The notes below the pieces were generated by a model. That model did not search any database and had not been told where the DNA came from. It saw nothing but the letters and a program-made list of their open reading frames with translations. Positions 48,081 through 57,589 of a DNA stretch of 64,000 nucleotides are shown one piece after another (within the stretch, counting starts at the first letter, position 1; each line of letters opens with the position of its first letter). Made by a program: the position numbers and the translations under genes. Origin of the DNA: Elgaria multicarinata webbii (taxonomy: Eukaryota > Chordata > Lepidosauria > Squamata > Anguidae); assembly GCF_023053635.1 (NCBI RefSeq), contig NC_086171.1, positions 47,037,538-47,101,537 of the forward strand. The letters are read 5' to 3'.

Positions 48081-49089
48081 TTTATTTGATTTATACGCCC
48101 CTTACTTTCTCTTGCTTTCGTTTTAACCTCTCCAATGTTTGTTTTCTGAGGTCCTGTTCTTTAAGACTTGTGCTGCTGTTGCGTATAGACAAGTTTAGTC
48201 ATTTTTGTTGGTTTGCCCTGTAAGTATTGTTTCTAAACATTGCTCTGGTTCTTTGGTATTTTATTCCCTTTTCTTTTTCTAAATAAACTTACCAGCTATC
48301 ATATTTGAATGTACAAGCTTTATTCCAATTGAGCTTTATAATTATAAACATCCCAGATATTTATGTCGGTTAACTATTTTAGTTGCTGTGGCTCTTTTTA
48401 TCTTTTGTCTCCTACTCGTAATTTTTAGTATAAACTGATAGTTTCCCAAAACAATTATTTGTTACGCCTATTCCACAAGTAGTACTGAGCTGCCTAGTTG
48501 TTTTCCACTGCTTTATATTTTAAAACCAAAATCATCATCCTTCAGCAGTGAAAAGCTTGCCACTCACCTGAATTTAACAGTGAGGTGAGAGGGCAGTAGT
48601 CTTCTTCTTCTTCACTAACAAAAGAGGCATTATTTTGTTCAAAAACCTTTTCATGTCCTGCCAGTACTCCAAGCTTAGTAACATATGTGGAAGAAATTGC
48701 GCTCTTTTTTATTCAACCCCCACAGCTACTTTTAGAAGCCCAGAGGGAGGGACCCATTATAAAATGGGGGTGGGGATGAAAAGGAAAGGTTTGTGACTTC
48801 ATTGGGTGGGTGAGTGTAACAATATGAAAGAAGTGCTGGATTTGGCCTGAGTGGGTTGTGTTTCCTGGGAGGAACCAAGAGTTTCCTAGGAGGACCAAGT
48901 GGTTGAGGGCAACACCCATGCTTCTGGCCTGAAGAGAGAGAGGCCACTTCCTGAGAAAGCTCAGTGTAAAGGCTTTAAGTAAAACATCGATTTGTTTGGA
49001 AAGCAGTTTGTGGGATGCAGTGCACCAACTGTGAAACGATGAGGGTCTCCAACCCTCACAGTTCAAGCACTAGTCCTCACCGAGCTCCA

Positions 49090-49308
49090 GCATTTTAAAA
49101 TGATTTGTTACATGTCCCACCCTTCATCCAAGGAGCAGTGTTCTTCCCTTCGTTTTATCTTCACAACAGTCTTGCGAGGTAGACACAGAGCTAGCGCGAG
49201 TGTTTGTGGCTGGTCCAAGACCTTCACAACCAGGTCGGGATTCGAACCCAAGTCGGCCCTCCCCAGCCCTTACATGCCACTCTAACCACTATACCACTCT
49301 GTCTACTT
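49090..49308 (-). mobile_element. tRNA-derived SINE, squamate type
   Basis: The minus strand carries a perfect B box, GGTTCGAATCC (49248-49238), and 'gtggtatagtggttagagtg' for the A-box region. The same body as the copy at 57809 follows. The CCA end and tRNA fold are absent, so it is not a tRNA gene. Confidence 0.75.
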
Positions 49309-49429
49309 TCCCCATCGCTGCAAGTATTTTTGTTTAGTTTTACTAAGCAGCGTAATATGATTATCCGGGTTAAAATGATGAGGAATACAGCACGTCATAA
49401 CGTAACCTCTGCTCTTCTCACATCTCTTG

Positions 49430-49870
49430 CCATCCAAGGAAAAGAAAAAGGGGTGGCCATTTTTTAAACGGCTCTCCTATTGCCTCAGGCACGCTAAGAG
49501 ACGAAAAGCGACGCCCGCCTCCGACTACCTCAGGCTGGGCGCCATCTGCTGCCCGGCACCAGGCAGGCAGGCGGGGACGGAAAAGGCCGGCTGGGAGCAG
49601 CCTCGCTCTTCTCCCCGCGACGAGGCACAGCCAATGGCGTCTCTCCCTCTTCCTCTGTCAAGCGCCCCAGTCCCTAACCCAGCGCCAACCAGTGCTGGGC
49701 CCAGTCCCTACCTTCCGCCTTCCTCCTTCAAGCTAGCCAACTCGGCTTCATCCGGCGAAGGGATAAGAAACCCTCCCGTAGCTCAGCTCAGCCCCGCCTC
49801 TTCCCCCGCCTCACTTCGTCCAGGCCTCTCGCTTTTCCGGGGCATCGGAGAGCCACAACAGTACATGCCG
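49430..49870 (-). promoter_or_regulatory. CpG-rich block, candidate NSUN6 promoter and non-coding first exon
   Basis: This roughly 440 bp block is much richer in G, C and CpG than its surroundings. It contains a CCAAT box (AGCCAATGG) near 49628 and an ETS-like TTTTCCGG near 49832. On the minus strand, AAG followed by GTAGGG at 49711-49706 could be the donor of a non-coding first exon that splices to the acceptor at 46101. The open frame on the plus strand here (158 codons) is a by-product of base composition. The link to NSUN6 is inferred from position. The other CpG-rich block near 57 kb is the alternative. Confidence 0.45.
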
Positions 49871-49899
49871 ACGGCTCCCATTAAATACCCAGTTAAATT

Positions 49900-50065
49900 T
49901 TAAGATGCCTTTTAATGATGTCCTTCTTTTAATAATGTATTAGTTTTAAGTGTTTTAATCAATTATATGTATTTTATGGTGTTTACATTTGTGTTGTACC
50001 CTGCCTCGATCCAGAAGGAGAGGCGGGGAACAAATAAATGCATCATTATTAATATTATTATTGGG
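49900..50065 (+). mobile_element. L2-like LINE tail
   Basis: This A/T-rich stretch ends 'ggagaggcggggaacaaata' and then (ATT)-rich sequence, the usual stem plus A/T tail of this LINE group. It lies just beside the CpG-rich block. Confidence 0.5.
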
Positions 50066-50575
50066 ATTCGCAGCGCGTTTCTGTGTGTTTACTCGAAAGT
50101 AAGTAACATTGACGTCAATGGAGCTTACTCCCAAGTAAGTGTGCCTAGAATAGCAGCCTGGGTTTTCTCTTCGTGGGCACCTGCGCGGGGCTGGCGACGA
50201 CAATCGAGCTTTGTAGATTTGAGATTCGCCACCTCCACCGAAACTTCGTTGGCTACAAAAGTTGTGTGATGTCTGTGTTTCAGGAACGCTGCAGTTTACA
50301 GAGATCCGTCATGTCTATCCAATCAGATTCAGAGCCTAGCCAACCCGGTCGCGCGTCCGGTATCCCTCTCTGCCCTGTAGGAATCTTGCATGTCGGGATG
50401 CGCATCCCGTGTAAAACAAGATGTGCTAGGGCATGTTCTGGCTTTCTTTTCAGGAGACAGGGCACTATGGTGATTTTTTAACTGGTGAGGAAAATGTACC
50501 TTTGCAGATGCTCAGTACTTGCAGGCAAGAACAATCCCCTGTGTTATAGATAATATTTAATAGCCCATAGGGTGA

Positions 50576-50886
50576 CCATATGAAAAGGAGGACAGGGCTC
50601 CTGTATCTTTAACAGTTGTATTGAGAAGGGAATTTCAGCAGGTGCCACTTGTATGTATACAGCACCTGGTGAATCTCTCTCTTCACAACAGATAAAGCTG
50701 CAGAAGCTATACTCGAGTGACCAGATACAAAAGAGGGCAGGGCTCCTGCAGCTTTAACTGTTGTGATGAAGAGGAAAATTCACCAGGTGCTGCATGCATA
50801 CAAGTGACACCTGCTGAAATTCCCTTTTCTATACAACTGTTAAAGATACAGGAGCCCTGTCCTCCTTTTCATATGGTCACCCTATG
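50576..50886. mobile_element. 311 bp inverted-repeat DNA element with arms of about 79 bp
   Basis: The ends (50576-50654 and 50808-50886) are nearly perfect inverse copies beginning CATAGGGTGACCATATGAAA. The middle also has partial symmetry ('cttcacaacag' with 'ctgttgtgatgaag'). No coding sequence is present, so it is a non-autonomous element. The target duplication is unclear. Confidence 0.75.
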
Positions 50887-51089
50887 TAAAGCCCATGTTG
50901 TCATGGGCAACCCCTCAATCCCGTCACCACAAAAGGGGTTCAGGAAAAATGCAAATGTGGCAAATGCACAGTGAATCCCCCTCCAAAATCTGCATGTGGT
51001 GTGGCCCCAATTTGCTGCCTCCCTCCCTGCTGTGCTTAGGGCCTGCCTTCATGCTCTCCTGACCCACCTGTTTGGTGTGGAGGAAATTA

Positions 51090-51230
51090 GTTGGTTTTTA
51101 AGCTTGAGCTTCACACCTTCTTGAACTTTCAAACTTTTCTGCACATCTATGTTTCAGTTTAAACCAAAAATGAACAAAATCGGTTTTGTAGATTTCAAGT
51201 AATAAGCCTTACACTACCATATTCTTAAAC
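51090..51230. repeat. Dispersed repeat shared with 42430-42585
   Basis: This is the second copy of the family described at 42430. Similarity includes 'agccttacactaccatattc' at the end. Confidence 0.55.
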
Positions 51231-51356
51231 AAAATGAAGTCCAAAAAAACTCACAAAATAGAGAGTATGCTTTCAGTTCTTCAGAGCTCTTCTTCAGTCT
51301 TCATCCAACATCAGGAAAAATTCTGTAGCACTTGCTCAGTATTTTGTGACATTTTA

Positions 51357-51477
51357 GATCAGTGTTCCCCAACCTGGTAACCTCCAGGTGTGTTGACAAC
51401 AATTCCCTTCACTCCTAGCCAGCATCGTGGGTTTTGCAGTACCACAAATCTGGAGGGCACCAAGTTGGATAAGGTTA
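51357..51477. repeat. Short dispersed repeat, CCAACCTGG type
   Basis: It begins 'gtgttccccaacctggtaac' and ends 'ctggagggcaccaagttgg', an inverted pair with 'acaattcccttcac' inside. This short palindromic repeat is common in squamates. Confidence 0.55.
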
Positions 51478-51665
51478 TTATTATTATTATTATTTATATA
51501 GCACCATCAATGTACATGGTGCTGTACAGAGTAAAACAGTAAATAGCGAGACCCTGCCGCATAGGCTTACATTCTAATAAAACCATGATAAAACAATAAG
51601 GAGGGGAAGAGAAAGCAAACAGGCACAGGGTAGGGTAAACAGGCACTGGGTAGGGTAAAACTAAC
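51478..51665 (-). mobile_element. L2-like LINE 3' UTR
   Basis: It begins with (TTA)n and continues 'atagcaccatcaatgtacat', then 'accctgccgcataggcttac'. Read on the minus strand this is a LINE 3' UTR with a trinucleotide tail. It ends with a short duplication, 'caggcactgggtagggtaaa'. Confidence 0.6.
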
Positions 51666-51714
51666 AGTATAAAGAACCTACTACGGCTTTAGGGTTTTAT
51701 TTTTATTTTTTAAA

Positions 51715-51971
51715 AATTGTATGATCGTTAGACTCTAACGGACCAACATGACTGCCTACATCTTTTCTATAAAACAACAAAATCTTGTGGCACTTTTAAA
51801 GCCTAACACATTTATTCTGCAATAAGCTTTAGTGGATACTGTTCATTTCCTTATTTATTTATTTATTTATTACATTTTTATACCGCCCAATAGCCGAAGC
51901 TCTCTGGGCGGTTCACAAAATTTCCTTGGATGCATCTGAGGAAGTGGGCAGCACTCACTAATGGTATAATA
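51715..51971. repeat. Left part of an interrupted dispersed repeat
   Basis: This piece contains 'gtggcacttttaaagcctaa' near 51783, and the part to the right of the gypsy element (56587-56690) contains its inverse. The two halves match the two arms of one palindromic repeat that was split by the gypsy insertion. A related fragment is at 62425-62480. Confidence 0.6.
51853..51919 (-). mobile_element. L2-like LINE 3' tail with 8 bp target duplication
   Basis: This 67 bp piece starts with a (TTTA)n run and contains the motif 'cgcccaatagccgaagctct'. ATTTCCTT lies at both 51845-51852 and 51920-51927, a clean 8 bp target duplication. It is a severely 5'-truncated LINE insertion in the palindromic repeat around it. 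Confidence 0.75.
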
Positions 51972-52239
51972 TGTAGTATCCCTCAGGCATAGGGACCATA
52001 CGGGTGAGCTTACCTGCTCAGCCTGCCACTTGCCTCTAGACTACCAGGCAATAACATCAGAGTCTTTTCATTGCTGGATTCTTTTATTACTAAAACTTCT
52101 TAGAACAGTGACACCAAACTCCCTCAGCAAGGCCCACAACACCAACTGACAGAAACAGAGGCTCCGCCCAGGCCTTCGATGAGGACCTGGAGACTAGCAG
52201 CTACAGGCCTCTTAAAGGTATATACATCCACATATCACA
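51972..52239 (-). repeat. Gypsy element 3' LTR
   Basis: This 268 bp repeat is nearly identical to 56319-56586. It lies at the low-coordinate end and is the 3' LTR because the element reads on the minus strand. TAATA precedes it as half of the target duplication. Confidence 0.93.
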
Positions 52240-52311
52240 TCCCCCCTTCTCCATAAAAACAATAACTTTTGTTCAATTAAATCTTAACTTGTCAATCTCA
52301 GCTCTTCACCA

Positions 52312-55300
52312 CTATCCCATAACATAGTCCTTAAACTTTGCTGGTAGTCTCACTTCTCGCCCACTCCGTGTCCGTTTGATTCCATCTGCTGTTACATCTG
52401 ACGATAGCTCCAGCTCACCTTGAGGTCCTTCTGGCAAGACCACTGCCTCAGGGGATGCCAGCTCCTCTGCAACCCCTAGATCCACATTGGTTGCACTCAC
52501 AGGGGAAAAGCAATCCCTCCTGAGGTGCCCCCTGTTCCTTCTATAAGTTTGACCTTGGGGAGTCTCCACTACATATGAGCGTGGCTCTCTTCTTTTCTGA
52601 GCTACTGATGCTGGCATCCAACCTAAAGTTGTTTTCAACCTGACCCTGTCTCCTACTTGCAAAGGTGGAAGAGGTGCTGTGTGCTTGTCATAATATGCTT
52701 TCTGCTGCCTCTGTCGATCTTGTAATCTAGGGTGCGCTCCACGTGGCACCCTGGGCTTCAGGGCAGATGTAATAGCTGGCAGTGTGCTCCGTAGTAAACG
52801 TCCCATGAGCAATTGGGCAGGAGCAAAATCTAAACCTGTTACTGGAGTATTACGCAGGTTCAACAGAGCCAGATATGGATCAGCGCCATCTTGTAGAGTT
52901 TTCGATAGCATGTGCTTGATGGTTTGTATAGTACGTTCTGCTTGCCCGTTGGACTGGGGGTAAGCTGGGCTCGAATGTGTCAAGGTGATCTCCCACTCAG
53001 TTGCAAATTGTCTCATAACCTGGCTCGCAAATGGTACATGGTCACAGATTATCTCTTTAGGTATACCATGACGTGCAAATGTTGCTTTCAATCTGGCAAC
53101 AACAGTCACAGCTGTTTTATCTGTCAAGTGGAGAACTTCAGGGAACTTAGAAAAGTAGTCCATGACTACCAGGTAAGAGTGACCTTGTAACTCGAAAATA
53201 TCAGCTGCTACCTTTAGCCATGGCAGGTCTGGGATCTCGTGAGGGATCATTGGTTCCCTCTGATTGGCTGGCTGATGTTCCTGGCATGGCTGACAATTGT
53301 TGACCCACCGTTCTATCTCTTCATTCATACGAGGCTAATACATCAATGCCCGAGCATGTGCTTTAGATCTATTGACCCGTTGGTGTGGTAAGTGCAGCAG
53401 TTTTAACATGTTGTCTCTGGCACCCTGGGGGATGATGATTTTGTGTCCCACCAGCAACAAGTCATTTTCAATTCGAATACTGTCTCTGAGAGGCCAATAG
53501 GGATAAAGTTCAGGGCTAATCTGCTTGCGCCTCTTGGGCCAGCCATTAATATGTAGAGTATTCAAGCCCTGTAGGCATGTATCTGCTGACGTGTGTTCTT
53601 GCAATGATTTGAGCATATGATCACTAAGCGGGTCTGTACTGGACAAACTGTAGATCACTCTATCTTCCATCAGAGGTTCTGTATCTGTGGGGAGAGTACT
53701 TGTAGTCGCCCTAGAAAGTGTGTCCGCTATAAACATGTCATTGCCTTTCGTATAGTGGATCTGAATATCATATTTCTGCAGTTGTAATAACATTCTCTGT
53801 AATCTTGCTGGGGCCTTCCCCAGTGGCTTGGCAAAAATTGCCTCTAGTGGCTTATGATCTGATTGGACTTTTATTTGGACACCAAAAACATACTGATGGA
53901 ATTTTGACATTGCAAAGACGATTGCCAAGAGTTCTTTTTCTATTTGTGCGTAATTTTGCTCCGCCTTGGATAAGGCACGAGAAGCATATGCAATTGGTCT
54001 CTTTTTCTGGAATAGGCATGCCTCCAAACCATCCTTGGATGCATCAGCTTGGACCCATAGTTGCTCCTTAGGGTCAAAATACTGCAAGACTGGTGCAGTT
54101 GTAATGGCTTGTTTTAGTCCATCAAGAGCTGCCTGCTGTTCAGGCCCCCATTGCCACATAATATCATTTCGTAGAAGAGTCCTGAGGGGAGCTGTTAGGC
54201 TGGACTCATTAGGTATGTATTGGGCCAAGTATTGAATGGTGCCCAGAATTCTTTGGAGACCTTTCTTATCTTCAGGGGGAGGTAATCGGATGATTGCTTC
54301 CACCTTGCTGTCATCTGGTTGTACACCATCCTTAGAGAAGATGTGGCCCATATACTTGACAGTATCCACCAATAATTGAATTTTGTCATTATTAAACTTG
54401 ACACCCTTTTTCCGCGCTCTGTCAAGTACCTGTTTAAGTATCTTATCATGCTCCTCCCTGCTGGATGCTGCAATAATCATGTCATCGGCAATGATATGGA
54501 TGCCAGGAATGTCCCCAAAGCACTCATAATTTTTCTGCTGGAAGACTTCACTTGCTGACTTAATGCCGAAGGGCAGTCTATTAAAATGATACCTCCCCCA
54601 CGGGGTGTTAAACGTACATAGTTCTGATGACTCCTTGTCTAGGGCCACTTGCCAGTAGCCATCCTTCTCATCTAAAATGGTAAACAACTTTTTGCCAGCA
54701 AGTTCTCTCTGCACATCCTCAACTGTAGGGATTGAAAAATGTTGTCGCTTCACTGCCTTGTTGAGATCCCTGGGATCAAGGCACAGCCTGAGTGAACCAT
54801 TCTTTTTTTGTGTTATCACCATGCTGTTGACCCATGCTGTTGGATTAGTCACCTTTGTAATGACTCCCTTTGACTCTAGGTCTTCCAATGTTGTTTTCAA
54901 AGGGGCTATGATTGCATATGGAATCTTTCTGCATCCATGCACCACAGGTGATACTGTGGGATCCACATGAATATGATGCACACCTGGGAAACGACCCAGG
55001 CCTTCAAAAACATCAGAATAGTGTTTGAGGAGACCCTCTATCTTGGTTGGAGAATGTACTGCTAATACGTGCACACGTCTGATCAAGTCAAGGGCTACAC
55101 AGGCTGACCGACCCAGAAGTGGTGGATCTCTAGTTTCTGTGACATAGAAGGTTAGATTTCGATTCTTCAGACCATTTTTGCAAGGAGCTATAATGGTACC
55201 TCTTGGTTTGACCTTTGCTCCACCAAAGGCAATTAGTGTCACATTTGTCATTGCTGTATGCACTTTATCCTGCAAGCACTCTGCAATATCTTTTGGAATT

Positions 55301-56238
55301 GTGTTAGCATCAGATCCAGAATCTAACTTGAAAACAACTGGAAGTCCTGCCACAACTACTGTGCTATACCAGGCTTCTGGGCTTCCCATGAGCCTAGCTT
55401 GATGGCATGTAGTTATTACTCCCATGAATAAGGCATTTACATCTTTGGTGAGACTGGAAGGCTCAGATTGTGGCCTACACATTTTAGCAAAGTGATTCCT
55501 TCCTGCACACCTATTGCAGGTCTCTCCAAAAGCTGGACACTGCCTGGGCCTGTGAACATAACCGCATCTACTGCAGGAATTGCCCCTTGCCGCTGTAGGT
55601 TTAACTGTTGCAAAGGTCTGCTTTGGGGCCCTTTTACTTTCTTGGTAGCTTATGGTCCTTCCGCTTTTATGTTGGATGGCTAAGATGTTTGTTTCTGAGG
55701 TCATTGCTGTTGCCTGAGCCCTGATAAGAGCCTTTGCTCTACAGATGGTAATAGCTTGCTCTAGAGTCAACTTAGGGTCTTCTAGAAGCTTTTCTTTAAG
55801 CTTGCTGTCTGAGATGCTGAAAACAATTTTGTCTCTAAGCATCAGGTCTGTGGAGGCCCCAAATTCACAATGCTGAGATTTTTCTCTAAGGGCTGTAACA
55901 AAACAGTCTATGCCTGCTTCCTCATTATAAGGAAGCTGCCAGAACTGGTACCGTTCAAAAACAGGGTTTCTCCTGGGCTCACAATAAGTTTTGAATGCAG
56001 CAAGGGCTTCTTCTAGTGTCTGACTTTCAGGATCTGCATAGATATTAGGAATGGTGTTGTAAATTTCTAAAGCCTTTTCTCCTATGCAGTGCAGCATTAC
56101 AGCAATTTTGTAGTCTTCTGACTCTTTCTCCGCTTTTGTAACTGTAAGGTATAGTTGTAGTCTCTGTTCCCATTTCCTCCAATTTTCTCCTAAGTTCCCG
56201 ATAAAGCTTAGCTCAGAAGGAGGTTTAAAATGCTCCAT
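52312..56238 (-). pseudogene. Gag-pol coding region of the gypsy element
   Basis: Read on the minus strand, the region gives a gag-like N-terminus, a cysteine/histidine knuckle domain, a retropepsin-type protease, a Ty3/gypsy reverse transcriptase, RNase H and an integrase with its zinc-binding and core domains. The order protease-RT-RNase H-integrase places it in Ty3/gypsy rather than Ty1/copia. The reverse transcriptase wording resembles the Mag-like lineages common in vertebrate genomes, but I did not test this. It is a fossil or near-fossil with about one break. Confidence 0.85.
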
Positions 56239-56318
56239 GTTTTATTCCAATATGGCGGCGGGCACTAAAACCCCTCTTCAAGTGGATTTCTGAAGGGGAG
56301 AGTCCACTTCTGACACCA

Positions 56319-56586
56319 TGTAGTATCCCTCAGGCATAGGGACCATACGGGTGAGCTTACCTGCTCAGCCTGCCACTTGCCTCTAGACTACCAGGCAATA
56401 ACATCAGAGTCTTTTCATTGCTGGATTCTTTTATTACTAAAACTTCTTAGAACAGTGACACCAAACTCCCTCAGCAAAGCCCACAACACCAACTGACAGA
56501 AACAGAGGCTCCGCCCAGGCCTTCGATGAGGACCTGGAGACTAGCAGCTACAGGCCTCTTAAAGGTATATACATCCACATATCACA
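56319..56586 (-). repeat. Gypsy element 5' LTR
   Basis: This is the second 268 bp LTR copy. The tRNA-Leu-type primer-binding site lies directly beside it on the internal side. TAATA follows it as the other half of the target duplication. Confidence 0.93.
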
Positions 56587-56690
56587 TAATAAATGTGTTA
56601 GCCTTTAAAGTGCCACACGACTCTGCTGTTTTTTGTGCAGCAACAGACTAACACTTGCGACCCTCTGAAAAACTTTTCCTATAGAATCAA
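56587..56690. repeat. Right part of the same interrupted repeat
   Basis: This begins with the TAATA target duplication and continues 'aaatgtgttagcctttaaag', then 'gcaacagactaacac'. It is the inverse of the left arm at 51783-51811. Together they form the pre-existing repeat into which the gypsy element inserted. Confidence 0.6.
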
Positions 56691-56979
56691 CTGCACTGAG
56701 CCCCAAGCGCTAGAAGAGCGGGGACCGGAGTTTACAGGCACTATTGAACACAGAGATAAAATAGTTGTAGAGCGACACAGGCTGAATTCCCGGGGTTGCT
56801 CTAACGGGTGGAGTTTACCGTTGATACCTCCAGGTTGATATTCCTATATAATTTGCATTACAATGCATAATCAATTTTAGAGAAAGCAACCCGGATTGTG
56901 CTACAGTGAAACGTTATTATCATTATCGTCATCATCTTACCTAACACTATAGAAGAAACTTACTCTCCAGAATACACCC

Positions 56980-57543
56980 GCTGGAAGTGGGATAGTACCT
57001 TCTAAAAAAAGAAAAGCAAATTCATTTAGGCACGGGACTGCACTCCGGGCATGAGAGGAAGATGACGCTACCGACTTAATTCTTTCTCGTCCAGAGGAGC
57101 CGCAGTCTTTAATGAAACGACAACACTTCCGGTTCCCTATTGAACGCGCGGGGCAACCTAGGCAAAGGGCTCCCGCTGATTGCAAGCACCATGCATTTGC
57201 CCCGCATATGGCGCCGCTCGAATGGAAGCAGGAAGTGAGGCCTATGTGTAAACTATGTTTCTAGGGGAGAGGGAGAGCCCATCCCTGTTTCGGCCCTGCG
57301 TCAGCGTTAGTCACGGCAAGTACGTCCTGTGCGCGGCCGGACGTAGTGACGTAAGGTACTGGGGAAGGCAGGCAAGGCAAGCCAGAAGGATGGGCAGGGT
57401 TTCGCAGGCTGCCGGTGTGGCTTAAAGCAGCAGCCGGAGGAGGAGTCGGGCTGGTTTCGGTCCCACCCACTTTCTCCGTCGCGTTGGATAAGAAAGAACA
57501 GAAGAACGGTACTTAGTAGTGGAAATCGGTTGCTCCGTTCGGG
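56980..57543. promoter_or_regulatory. ARL5B: CpG-rich ARL5B promoter and 5' UTR, possibly bidirectional
   Basis: This GC- and CpG-rich stretch lies directly upstream of the ARL5B start codon. It holds an ETS-type CACTTCCGGTT near 57125 and a CRE-like TGACGTAA at 57347-57354. There is no TATA box. The human NSUN6/ARL5B pair is divergent and shares a short promoter, so minus-strand transcription from here is possible. GTAAGA at about 56942-56937 on the minus strand could serve as a donor for a non-coding NSUN6 exon. The CpG-rich sequence continues to about 57700 in intron 1. Confidence 0.65.
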
Positions 57544-57589
57544 ATGGGTCTCATATTTGCTAAGCTGTGGAGCTTTTTCTGTAACCAGG
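57544..57589 (+). CDS. ARL5B: ARL5B coding exon 1
   Basis: This exon encodes [15 protein letters not shown] and the first base of Glu16. The start context has G at -3 and G at +4, a strong Kozak match. The donor is GTGAGT. Gly2 is the expected N-myristoylation site, and the amphipathic N-terminal helix follows. Confidence 0.96.

Larger units (their letters stand above)
46101..49429. other. Probable NSUN6 5' intron, repeat-rich
   Basis: This lies between the NSUN6 first coding exon and the CpG-rich block. It holds a 'ggccaaatccagcccttctg'-type dispersed repeat (about 46350-46430), an inverted-repeat region up to about 46938 with 'gttgtgtggagttttcccac' motifs, the L2-like remnant and one SINE. 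No coding exon is seen. Confidence 0.6.
50066..51971. other. Intergenic or intronic repeat cluster
   Basis: This holds a short 'gcttactcccaagtaagtgt' repeat (50092-50160), the 311 bp inverted-repeat element, the shared repeat at 51090, a palindromic repeat and L2-like tails, then the gypsy insertion site. Small open frames here show no recognisable protein. Confidence 0.6.
51972..56586 (-). mobile_element. Ty3/gypsy LTR retrotransposon, near full length, young
   Basis: The element is flanked by two 268 bp LTRs (51972-52239 and 56319-56586) that begin TGTAG and end CACA. I count about one difference between them. A 5 bp target duplication, TAATA, flanks it. Next to the minus-strand 5' LTR, 56318-56304 gives a primer-binding site matching the 3' end of tRNA-Leu over about 15 bases. 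A purine-rich tract abuts the other LTR. The coding region (about 52312-56238) has gag-like sequence, a CCHC-type knuckle, an aspartic protease (LDSG), reverse transcriptase, RNase H and integrase, in Ty3/gypsy order. No envelope gene is seen. It is almost whole, with about one break. The LTR similarity suggests insertion within roughly the last few million years. Confidence 0.93.

Noticed and set aside
49090-49308. Possible tRNA gene with a perfect B box
   Set aside because: The body after the B box continues as SINE sequence, and no acceptor stem or cloverleaf can be closed.
49427-49903. 158-codon open frame on the plus strand in GC-rich DNA
   Set aside because: Pro/Ser/Ala-rich translation is typical of CpG-island sequence read in any frame. 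No homology is recognisable.
52912-55683. Plus-strand open frames of 60-97 codons within the gypsy element
   Set aside because: They are antisense to the element's own coding region and have no features of their own.
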